Assembly (NCBI GenBank): GCA_948512295.1
Contig: CAOQRA010000011.1
Location: 15,403-27,841 of the forward strand
Length of the DNA stretch: 12,439 bases
From: an uncultured Eubacteriales bacterium
GTDB taxonomy: Bacteria > Bacillota > Clostridia > Christensenellales > UBA1242
Direction of reading: 5' to 3'
The notes under the pieces are model-generated. The model saw only the letters and a list, made by a program, of their open reading frames with translations. It had not been told where the DNA came from and searched no databases. The first letter of the stretch is position 1. Every line of letters begins with the position of its first letter. A program made the translations under genes and the position numbers. Shown piece after piece: positions 1 through 5,456 of this stretch.

Positions 1-1423
1 TAGATTGAAGAGAGCCCAGGTCTGTGATTTGTGAGCCCCTGAAATCAGCATATCCCAAAATTATAACATAAGGTTGTTTTGTAATTCCTAAAAATTTGAA
101 ACTGGAGAAACACACATCATTAAAGGCGATTTCTTCCTCTTTACAACCAAAATGCTCGGCAATTTGTTTTGCAATTTTTGGCAAAACAGCTTTTAGTGCG
201 GCGAGGTTTGAGTTGTCTTTTCCATGTACTTTGTAATCTGCCGAGGTATCAAATATTGTTGCAATTAAGTCTGGTACACTTTTTTCTTCAAAAGTGCTGT
301 TTTCAATTTGCTTACGGTATTTGATAAGTTTGCCATTCCACTCCTCTTTTTTGAGCCATTTGTCGCCATCTTCCACTTCTGGATTTTTCGTCAAAAATTC
401 CACAGCGACTTTGCGATATTCGGGCTCTAACTCCTGACCGTTTCCGTTTTGTGTGCCTCTTACTTCATCAACCGTGTTGCCTGACATTTTGACTGCGATG
501 TGAGGCTTATTATCATTGTCAACAAAGACGAAAAAGTCACCTTGTTCCAGTTGTGCAGCTGCAAGAGTTTTTGTGCACCATGGCGTTTCTTGCACGAGTG
601 CAGCAAGCGCTTGAGCATTTTGAATATACTTTTCTGGATTGGAACGTTTGCCTTCAAACTTAATCCATTTACCCATACCAAAGGTATCAAGACCTGAAAT
701 TTTAACTCCACTTTTTTGTGAAATTGTTTTGTTTGAAATTGCAACCCCTGCAAAGTAAAGGTTTGCAAAATTTGAATATGCTTCCACCTCATTGTAAATA
801 GTGTTTAAAACATCTTGATTGAGTGTCATATGCGAGGCGATCGTCTTGTGTGGCTCACGAGGTTTGACAATTGTTTTTTCGTTGTCTCCATCTTTGTCTT
901 TTTTGTATGTCTTTGCAAGCGTTTCTCTCAGCATTAAAACTTTAAATGCAAGTTCAAAACTTGTGGAAGATATGAAATCTACAATATGACGATATTCCTC
1001 ATAAAGTGTTTGGGAAGATTGTTTTGCCATTTCTGCCTTGACTTCATTTTTATGGCTTTCCGAGTAGTCTGCGGTTTGTCCCTCACCCCTTGCGCGGAGT
1101 GCTTTAACTTCGCTTTCAAACTCGCGGTCAAGGTCAGGATTGTCAACGCTGTCAATTACAAACTCTCTTTTATCAAGAGCGCAAAGCCTTTGCCATTCTG
1201 CTTCAATGTCGGCACGCACTTTTTCCTCGCGTCTTTGTCCAGTAGGACGAGATTTGCCCTCATAGAACGAGTTTATAAACATCTTTTCCCAGCGTGTTAG
1301 GCTTGGATATTGTTGTTTGATTTTTGTAGGCACTGTCAAAGTGAGCCCATGCAACTTTTGAACATAGTTTTGTCTGTATTGTTGTCCTGATTTTAAAATT
1401 GTTTGTATTGGTTGCTCGTTCAT
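1..1423 (-). CDS. Large protein of unknown function, cut by the left edge; possible start of a repeat domain
   Basis: Reading the minus strand from the ATG at 1423 gives 474 codons without a stop up to the window edge, so the C-terminus is missing. The start has a good ribosome binding site (AGGAGAA, 6 bases from the ATG) and lies 38 bases after ruvC. No signal peptide or membrane segment is visible. Residues 1-200 are charged and probably helical. Residues about 250-330 contain a compact segment with KWIKFEGKRS, PWCTKT (W282), LEQGDFFVFVD and HIAVKMSGN. I remember similar segments in bacterial proteins that go on into leucine-rich-like repeats, but could not check. The last visible residues, ADFRGSQITDLGSLQS (459-474), look like one unit of such an array, which would continue off the window. 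Cytoplasmic location is inferred; the function is unknown. Coding is certain, the family assignment is tentative. Confidence 0.85.
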   Translation of the reverse strand, partial: MNEQPIQTILKSGQQYRQNYVQKLHGLTLTVPTKIKQQYPSLTRWEKMFINSFYEGKSRPTGQRREEKVRADIEAEWQRLCALDKREFVIDSVDNPDLDREFESEVKALRARGEGQTADYSESHKNEVKAEMAKQSSQTLYEEYRHIVDFISSTSFELAFKVLMLRETLAKTYKKDKDGDNEKTIVKPREPHKTIASHMTLNQDVLNTIYNEVEAYSNFANLYFAGVAISNKTISQKSGVKISGLDTFGMGKWIKFEGKRSNPEKYIQNAQALAALVQETPWCTKTLAAAQLEQGDFFVFVDNDNKPHIAVKMSGNTVDEVRGTQNGNGQELEPEYRKVAVEFLTKNPEVEDGDKWLKKEEWNGKLIKYRKQIENSTFEEKSVPDLIATIFDTSADYKVHGKDNSNLAALKAVLPKIAKQIAEHFGCKEEEIAFNDVCFSSFKFLGITKQPYVIILGYADFRGSQITDLGSLQS

Positions 1424-1452
1424 ATATTTCTCCTTTTTATTTTATTGTTCAT
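1420..1452 (-). CDS. Possible 10-residue leader peptide overlapping the next start (ATGA)
   Basis: An ATG at 1452 follows AGGAGAAAATT, which overlaps the ruvC stop codon. It opens a frame MNNKIKRRNI whose TGA (1422-1420) overlaps the ATG of the large left-edge gene as ATGA. The second AGGAGAA, serving the large gene, lies inside this frame. The arrangement looks like translational coupling. A frame this short can arise by chance, so it is only a candidate. Confidence 0.3.
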   Translation of the reverse strand: MNNKIKRRNI

Positions 1453-1461
1453 AATTTTCTC

Positions 1462-1953
1462 CTATCGTGCCATATTCTGATTTAAGTCTTTGCTTGTTTG
1501 GCTGTGGCAGATGGCAACCGCAAGTGCGTCTGCTGCATCGTCGGGTTTTGGAATGGATTTAAGTCCGAGTATTGCCTTGACCATATATTGCACTTGTGCT
1601 TTTTCTGCACGTCCTTGTCCAGTAAGAGCTTGTTTGATTTGAAGTGGTGTGTACTCAAAAATCTTACCGCAATATTTTTGGCAAGCGAGAATGATAACTC
1701 CCCTTGCCTCCGCCACTTGAATAACTGTTTTTTGATTTTTAAAATAAAAAAGCTCTTCAATCGCCACGACATCTGGTTTATATGTGTCAAATATCACTTT
1801 TAAGTTTTCTTCAATCTCTTGTAATCTTTCGGGAAAACTTGCCTCTTTCATAGTGGTAATTGCTCCATAATCGATAAGCAAGCCAGCCCTATTCGTGTCA
1901 ATAACGCCGTAACCGATAATTCCAAAACCAGGGTCAATTCCTAATATTATCAT
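1462..1953 (-). CDS. ruvC: Holliday junction endonuclease RuvC
   Basis: RuvC is the dimeric, metal-dependent nuclease that cuts Holliday junctions at the end of homologous recombination, usually with RuvAB. The 163-residue product has normal family length. The four acidic catalytic residues are visible: D7 in GIDPG, E66 in VAIEELF, and D139 and D142 in DDAADALA. The N-terminus MIILGIDPG is the canonical one, so the ATG at 1953 is firm. Oddly, there is no ribosome binding site before it; the 25 bases upstream are only A and T apart from one C, and the best promoter places the RNA start at or beside the ATG. ruvA and ruvB, common neighbours in Clostridia, are not here; the next gene downstream is the large left-edge gene. 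Confidence 0.97.
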   Translation of the reverse strand: MIILGIDPGFGIIGYGVIDTNRAGLLIDYGAITTMKEASFPERLQEIEENLKVIFDTYKPDVVAIEELFYFKNQKTVIQVAEARGVIILACQKYCGKIFEYTPLQIKQALTGQGRAEKAQVQYMVKAILGLKSIPKPDDAADALAVAICHSQTSKDLNQNMAR

Positions 1954-1960
1954 GATATAT

Positions 1961-1989
1961 ATTATATATAATATATAAAACTAAGTCAA
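1961..1989 (-). promoter_or_regulatory. Sigma-A type promoter for ruvC (probably leaderless)
   Basis: On the minus strand, TTGACT (1989-1984), a 17-base spacer and TATAAT (1966-1961) form a near-consensus promoter. The -10 box ends 7 bases before the A of the ruvC ATG, so transcription should begin at the start codon or within a few bases of it. The AT-rich repeat TATATA around the -10 box allows some shift of register. Confidence 0.75.
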
Positions 1990-2072
1990 TCGAATTTAGA
2001 GATTTGTCATGTTATGCTATTTTTGAAATTCAGCTACTACACCTAATAGCCTCGCGTAGAATTACATTTTAC

Positions 2073-2101
2073 ATAAAAAAGAAAGCCTTATTCGCTTTCT
2101 T
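2073..2101 (-). terminator. Intrinsic terminator overlapping the stop codon of the 96-residue gene
   Basis: The minus strand reads AAGAAAGC, loop GAATAAG, GCTTTCTT, followed by more T residues. The 8-bp stem is perfect, and the TAA stop codon of the preceding gene sits in the loop. It should end the short transcript and separate it from ruvC. Confidence 0.8.
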
Positions 2102-2378
2102 CCTCTGCCCATTTTTCAAGTGGAGTTCTGTCAAAGAACCCTTCCCGTTTTCTTGCTAAATGCATGGTCCCTTCTTCAACTCTTTGCGCAAGAAGAGGAT
2201 CTGTTTTGCGCGCTTTGCGCTCTTCCTCAATAAGCTCTTGCTGTGAAGGTTTATTTTCTGTAGGGTTTGCAGGTTTAACAGGCTCTGCCACCTTTTTTTT
2301 AGCGGTGTTTTGACCGCTTGAAGCGATTCTCTCGTTTCTTTCATCAATTTCTTCTTGCACTTTAGAGTAATCAAACAT
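2088..2378 (-). CDS. Small charged hypothetical protein, probably disordered
   Basis: I do not recognise this 96-residue protein. It is rich in Glu, Lys, Arg, Pro and Gln, has no hydrophobic core segment, no signal peptide and no cysteine. Residues 1-17 and 45-90 could form charged helices, with a Pro/Lys/Asn-rich linker at about 28-45; the C-terminus FFDRTPLEKWAEEESE contains its only tryptophan. The start at 2378 has a strong ribosome binding site (GGAGGGG). It has its own promoter (TTGACA-17-TAAAAT) and a terminator at its stop codon, so it is probably transcribed alone. This supports a real, well-expressed gene. It could be a cytoplasmic adaptor or binding protein, but nothing in the sequence shows its role. 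Confidence 0.8.
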   Translation of the reverse strand: MFDYSKVQEEIDERNERIASSGQNTAKKKVAEPVKPANPTENKPSQQELIEEERKARKTDPLLAQRVEEGTMHLARKREGFFDRTPLEKWAEEESE

Positions 2379-2400
2379 AATTCCCCTCCAATTATAAATA

Positions 2401-2429
2401 ATTTTAACATATTAAAATATAATTGTCAA
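2401..2429 (-). promoter_or_regulatory. Sigma-A promoter for the 96-residue gene
   Basis: TTGACA (2429-2424), a 17-base spacer and TAAAAT (2406-2401) on the minus strand. The expected RNA start near 2394 leaves a 5' leader of about 16 bases that holds the GGAGGGG ribosome binding site. Confidence 0.85.
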
Positions 2430-2472
2430 TATTTTTGCAAGATATTCGCAATAAGTAGAAAAATGTCGCTTT

Positions 2473-3204
2473 TTATTCTTCATCCGGCATATTAACATTG
2501 TGATAAACTTCTTGCACGTCATCTAGATCTTCAAGCATATCAAGCATTTTGGTAAAGGAAATCATTTTAGCCTCTTCTAGGTCGACATAACTATCTGGAA
2601 CCAAGGTCACTTCTTGAGATATAACTTCATAGCCCGCCTTTTGCAATTCTTCTGCCACTTTAGCACAGTCGTTCGGCTCAGTAATAATTTCAAGACTATC
2701 ATCATATTCATTGACGTCTTTAGCGCCCGCGTCGAGAGCGGTAAGCATAAGCTCGTCAGCATCTTTTCCCTCGATTGTAACTTCAATTACGCCCTTTCGC
2801 TGGAATAGATAACTTACACAGCCAGTCGCGCCCAAACTGCCACCAAATTTGTCAAAAGCATGACGTACATCACCCGCGGTACGATTTTTGTTGTCAGTAA
2901 GGCAGTCGACAATCACTGCGCTACCGCCCGCGCCATAACCCTCATAAGTGCAACTTTCATAGTTGACGCCAGAAAGCTCGCCCGCTGCTTTTTTGATGGA
3001 GCGTTCAATTGAGTCATTTGGCATATTGTTTTGTTTAGCTTTGGCAATAACATCGCGAAGTTTAGCGTTGGTCGATGGGTCAGAGCCGCCCGCCTTGACT
3101 GTAACCGCAATCTCGCGACCAAGTTTTGTAAAGATTTTTCCGCGTGCTGCATCACTCTTGCCCTTTCTTGCTTGAATATTATGCCATTTTGAGTGTCCTG
3201 ACAT
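2473..3204 (-). CDS. yebC: YebC/PmpR family protein (translation factor or regulator)
   Basis: This 243-residue protein has normal family length and the canonical N-terminus MSGHSKWHNIQARKGKSDA. The family pattern can be followed throughout: GREI and KAGGSDP early on, then PNDSIERSIKKA, YEGYGAGGSAVIVDCLTDNKNRT, and an acidic C-terminal part ending in DVQEVYHNVNMPDEE. YebC proteins were long annotated as DNA-binding regulators; more recent work links them and their mitochondrial relative TACO1 to relief of ribosome stalling at proline-rich stretches. Cytoplasmic. The start has a perfect AGGAGGA site and its own promoter. Clostridia often carry yebC close to ruvC, as here, although the 96-residue gene lies between them. 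Confidence 0.97.
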   Translation of the reverse strand: MSGHSKWHNIQARKGKSDAARGKIFTKLGREIAVTVKAGGSDPSTNAKLRDVIAKAKQNNMPNDSIERSIKKAAGELSGVNYESCTYEGYGAGGSAVIVDCLTDNKNRTAGDVRHAFDKFGGSLGATGCVSYLFQRKGVIEVTIEGKDADELMLTALDAGAKDVNEYDDSLEIITEPNDCAKVAEELQKAGYEVISQEVTLVPDSYVDLEEAKMISFTKMLDMLEDLDDVQEVYHNVNMPDEE

Positions 3205-3244
3205 TGTTTTTCCTCCTAATTTTTTCTTTTAAAATTTCTATAAA

Positions 3245-3273
3245 AATTTAACATATTCTCACGCGTTTGTCAA
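3245..3273 (-). promoter_or_regulatory. Sigma-A promoter for yebC
   Basis: TTGACA (3273-3268), a 17-base spacer and TAAATT (3250-3245) on the minus strand. The -10 box is imperfect (TTAAAT with a 16-base spacer also fits). The predicted 5' leader is about 35 bases and ends in AGGAGGA. Confidence 0.75.
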
Positions 3274-3302
3274 ATAAAATAATTTAATATTCAAAGGTTG
3301 TT

Positions 3303-4028
3303 TTAAATTTTATGTTTATTCATTTGATACATTATAATTGAGCCGCTGACGGCTGCGTTTAGGCTTTCAACCTTTGGCGACATCGGGATTTTGACGCTTT
3401 TATTGCAAATATTTGAAATTTCTTCGCTGACACCCTGTCCCTCATTGCCAACAACAACTCCGACCGCATTTTCAAATGTGCATTCAAACACATTTTCGCC
3501 GTTCATGTCCGCTTTTATGAGGTCAAGTTTCCAATCTTTTGCATATTTTGCAAATTCTTCTTCGCTCATCTCGTAGATATTTATATCAAAAATTGTTCCC
3601 ACGCTGCTACGCACCAGTTTATCATTTGTGACGGACACACTGTCGAGCATAAACACGCTGTCAAAGCCGCAAGCAGTGGCGGTGCGAATAAGTGTGCCTG
3701 CATTGCCTGGGTCTTGAATTTTATCAAGTACTAAAAAGTTGGATATAGGCTTTTTTGCTATATATTGTGGGTAGTATGCAACGCATAATACTCCCTGTGG
3801 TGTTTTTGATGAGGAAAGTTGTTCGATAGCCACCCCATCAACTTTATAGATTGGATATTTATCACCCCACTGATTAAGGTTTTCATCACACACAAAAATA
3901 TATTGTGGAGTAAGCCCCTTTTTAAGTGCATCCTTTATAATTTTGATATTATCCAAAAAAAGCAAATCACGATTTTCTCGTTTTTGCTTTTTGAGTTCTT
4001 TTATTAGGTTTTGGCTTGCTTTTTGCAT
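3303..4028 (-). CDS. SPOUT-class (TrmH family) 23S rRNA 2'-O-methyltransferase-like protein
   Basis: TrmH-family enzymes move a methyl group from S-adenosylmethionine to a ribose 2'-OH, usually in 23S rRNA or tRNA. The three SPOUT motifs are present: DPGNAGTLIRTA (106-117), GNEGQGVSEEI (194-204) and IPMSPKVESLNAAVSGSI (214-231), which form the knotted cofactor site. Residues 1-90 form the usual N-terminal RNA-binding domain. I place the start at the ATG at 4028 (MQKASQNLIK), behind AAGAGGT, giving 241 residues. The frame stays open for 29 more codons upstream, but these are encoded by a dispersed repeat and have no family resemblance. Position after rplT is common in Bacillota (ysgA/rlmB-like genes). 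The exact target nucleotide cannot be told from the sequence. Confidence 0.92.
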   Translation of the reverse strand: MQKASQNLIKELKKQKRENRDLLFLDNIKIIKDALKKGLTPQYIFVCDENLNQWGDKYPIYKVDGVAIEQLSSSKTPQGVLCVAYYPQYIAKKPISNFLVLDKIQDPGNAGTLIRTATACGFDSVFMLDSVSVTNDKLVRSSVGTIFDINIYEMSEEEFAKYAKDWKLDLIKADMNGENVFECTFENAVGVVVGNEGQGVSEEISNICNKSVKIPMSPKVESLNAAVSGSIIMYQMNKHKI

Positions 4029-4047
4029 AAAGTACCTCTTTAAATAA

Positions 4048-4167
4048 CGAAATGACATGCCCACCATGTCATTCTGAGCGGAACCTTGCAAGCAAGGTAC
4101 ATTGAAGAATCTCAAGGCTTAGAAGCCAAAAATTTTCTCCACGCACTACGCTTGGTCGAAATGACAT
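4048..4167. repeat. Small dispersed repeat with inverted ends, plus partial second copy
   Basis: Between rplT and the methyltransferase gene lies a structured segment. Its ends are imperfect inverted repeats: ATGTCATTTCGA (minus strand 4167-4156) and ATGTCATTCTGA (plus strand 4066-4077), 10 of 12 matching. Inside are hairpins ACCTTGC-AA-GCAAGGT (4083-4098) and GGCTT-AG-AAGCC (4116-4127). The 11-mer CGAAATGACAT occurs at both 4157-4167 and 4048-4058, so the start of a second copy seems to abut the first. AATGACATG and CATGTCATT (4051-4073) also form a 9-bp palindrome. It resembles the short non-coding TCATTTCGAC...TCAGAATGACA repeats I remember as scattered through many clostridial genomes. 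It codes for nothing of its own. Confidence 0.75.
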
Positions 4168-4191
4168 AAGTGCACGTGTTTGTCATCAATT

Positions 4192-4533
4192 TTATTTTAC
4201 TTGTGCTACAAGTGCTGAGAATGCCTCTGGCTCGCGTACTGCCATGTCAGCAAGGACTTTACGGTTAAGTTCAATATTCTTAGATTTAAGTCCAGCGATA
4301 AATCTTGAATAAGAAATTCCGTTTTGGTGACAAGCCGCATTGATTCTTGTTATCCAAAGTGCGCGGAAATCTCTTTTCTTTTGTTTACGACCAATATATG
4401 CATATTGACCTGATTTCATCACTTGTTCGCGAGCTGTTCTGTAAAGTTTTGACTTAGCTCCGCGATAACCTTTTGCGCTCTTTAAAATAGAGCGGCGTTT
4501 TTTTAATGCATTAACTGTTCTTTTAATTCTCAT
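4192..4533 (-). CDS. rplT: 50S ribosomal protein L20
   Basis: L20 binds 23S rRNA early in assembly of the large subunit and, in Bacillota, represses its own operon through the infC leader. The 113-residue product is slightly short for the family (about 117-120) but complete. It shows the very basic N-terminal extension (KRTVNALKKRRSILKSAKGYRG), the conserved YIGRKQKKRDFRALWITRINAA and the C-terminal globular domain with SRFIAGLKSKNIELNRKVLADMA split over residues 77-98. GAGGAGGAG precedes the ATG. It is the last gene of infC-rpmI-rplT, 15 bases after rpmI; no clear terminator follows it, only the repeat. Confidence 0.98.
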   Translation of the reverse strand: MRIKRTVNALKKRRSILKSAKGYRGAKSKLYRTAREQVMKSGQYAYIGRKQKKRDFRALWITRINAACHQNGISYSRFIAGLKSKNIELNRKVLADMAVREPEAFSALVAQVK

Positions 4534-4548
4534 TTTACTCCTCCTCTA

Positions 4549-4743
4549 TTATTTGCACAAAAGTGACTTGATATTGTCAGCGTTCTTTCCTGCAATATAT
4601 GATCCTTTTCTTAGTTTTCTTTTCCTTGCTTTTGGTTTGTTAGTAAGGAAGTGACCTTTATTTGGTCTAGCAAATTTAATTTTACCATTTGCTGTTACGC
4701 GGAAACGTTTTTTAGCGCCGCTGTGTGTTTTTTGTTTTGGCAT
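4549..4743 (-). CDS. rpmI: 50S ribosomal protein L35
   Basis: A 64-residue, strongly basic protein with the canonical L35 start MPKQKTHSGAKKRF and the later motif HFLTNKPKARKRKLRK. L35 is a small component of the 50S subunit near the base of the central protuberance. It lies 13 bases after infC and 15 before rplT, with AAAGGAGAAG as ribosome binding site, so the three genes form one transcript and share the infC leader control. Confidence 0.98.
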   Translation of the reverse strand: MPKQKTHSGAKKRFRVTANGKIKFARPNKGHFLTNKPKARKRKLRKGSYIAGKNADNIKSLLCK

Positions 4744-4756
4744 TTTTCTTCTCCTT

Positions 4757-5269
4757 TTATGATTTCTTTGGGTTTATTACAACAAAAATAATTCGTCCAG
4801 TAACTTCTGGGTCTTTTTCAGTATAGCCATATTCAGCAACGCGTGAAACAAAGTCTTTCATTATTTCAATCGCTCTTGCGGTATATGCTTGCTGACGACC
4901 CTTCATACGAAGCACTAACTTGACTTTATCGCCCGCTTGTAAAAACTTTATAGCATTTTTAACGCGATAAGCTATGTCATATTCCTCTATGGTCATAGAT
5001 AAGCGAAGTTCTCTTGTTTCTACAATTTTTTGAGCCTTACGCACTTCTTTATCCTTTTTTATAGCTTCATATTTAAATTTGCCATAATTGAGAATTTTGC
5101 AAACTGGTGGCTTAGCTGCGCCTGACATCATTACAAGGTCAAGCCCTTTACTTTCTGCAGTTGAAAGAGCCTCATTTATAGGCATAATTCCAAGCTGTTC
5201 GCCATTGTCGCCTATAAGCCTTACTTCGCTTGCATTAATTTGCTCATTGATTAATAATTCCTTAAAAAT
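4757..5269 (-). CDS. infC: Translation initiation factor IF-3, probable AUU start
   Basis: IF-3 binds the 30S subunit, prevents early joining of the 50S, and checks the start codon and initiator tRNA. An ATG exists at 5185, but starting there would remove about 28 conserved N-terminal residues including INEQI and EVRLIGDNGEQLGI. The frame stays open to a TAA at 5287-5285, and no ATG, GTG or TTG lies between. ATT at 5269 is preceded by AAAAGGGG at 9 bases, giving 170 residues beginning (M)FKELLINEQINAS, the normal length and start for IF-3. AUU starts are known for infC in E. coli, where they let IF-3 limit its own synthesis. The N-domain spans about 1-75, then a Lys/Glu-rich linker (KKDKEVRKAQK) and a C-domain ending in IIFVVINPKKS. 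Confidence 0.93.
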   Translation of the reverse strand: MFKELLINEQINASEVRLIGDNGEQLGIMPINEALSTAESKGLDLVMMSGAAKPPVCKILNYGKFKYEAIKKDKEVRKAQKIVETRELRLSMTIEEYDIAYRVKNAIKFLQAGDKVKLVLRMKGRQQAYTARAIEIMKDFVSRVAEYGYTEKDPEVTGRIIFVVINPKKS

Positions 5270-5286
5270 TGTTGTGTACCCCTTTT

Positions 5287-5322
5287 AAAAAAATATTGGT
5301 GGAAGCATAAAATTTCCACCAA
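5287..5322 (-). terminator. Attenuator terminator in the infC leader
   Basis: The minus strand has a perfect 9-bp stem TTGGTGGAA / TTCCACCAA with a 9-base loop, then TATTTTTTT. It lies just upstream of the infC ribosome binding site, so it would stop transcription before the operon unless prevented from folding. Its 5' arm (GTGGAAA, 5319-5313) can instead pair with TTTCCAC further upstream (5389-5383). Confidence 0.85.
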
Positions 5323-5348
5323 AAAAACCAATTTCAAAAATTAAGTTT

Positions 5349-5402
5349 TTACCAAGTCAAAGCGATTTTCGACTGGTGAGAAGTGGAAACTTCTACTTTC
5401 AT
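5349..5402 (-). CDS. Possible 17-residue leader reading frame in the infC leader
   Basis: An ATG at 5402, the predicted RNA start, opens the frame MKVEVSTSHQSKIALTW ending in TAA at 5351-5349. It covers both upstream stems of the attenuator and stops before the terminator. There is no ribosome binding site, so it would need leaderless initiation. The RNA structure alone could explain the sequence, so translation is uncertain. Confidence 0.2.
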   Translation of the reverse strand: MKVEVSTSHQSKIALTW

Positions 5403-5408
5403 GTTTAA

Positions 5409-5437
5409 ATATTAGCATATCTTATAAACTTTGTCAA
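5409..5437 (-). promoter_or_regulatory. Strong promoter of infC-rpmI-rplT
   Basis: TTGACA (5437-5432), a 17-base spacer and TAATAT (5414-5409), with TG at the extended -10 position (TGCTAATAT), on the minus strand. The predicted RNA start is the A at about 5402. It lies 20 bases beyond the stop codon of the preceding membrane-protein gene. Confidence 0.88.
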
Positions 5438-5456
5438 CTATTTTTCATTATTTTCA

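Larger units (their letters stand above)
5270..5402 (-). promoter_or_regulatory. infC-rpmI-rplT leader, L20-leader type attenuator
   Basis: The approximately 130-base leader contains, in order on the minus strand, a hairpin AGAAGT-TTCC-ACTTCT (5394-5379), a stem ACCAGTC / GACTTGGT with one bulge (5377-5351), and the terminator (5322-5287). TTTCCAC in the first hairpin is complementary to the terminator 5' arm, giving a possible antiterminator. In Bacillus subtilis, L20 binds the leader of this operon and favours premature termination (Rfam L20 leader). Synteny and layout fit that, but I cannot confirm the L20 binding site itself. Confidence 0.75.

Noticed and set aside
460..792. 110-residue minus-strand open frame
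   Set aside because: It is an out-of-frame shadow of the large left-edge gene, with no start signal of its own.
986..1300. 104-residue plus-strand open frame
   Set aside because: It lies antisense inside the large left-edge gene, has no ribosome binding site or family resemblance, and the minus-strand frame is open throughout.
1990..2072. Possible regulatory RNA or second repeat copy between the terminator and the ruvC promoter
   Set aside because: I see no stable stem, no open frame with a start signal and no match to the 4048-4167 repeat beyond a few bases.
2401..2472. Terminator after yebC
   Set aside because: Only short AT-rich or 4-bp stems are possible (TTGC...GCAA) and no T-run follows a strong stem; the region instead holds the promoter for the 96-residue gene.
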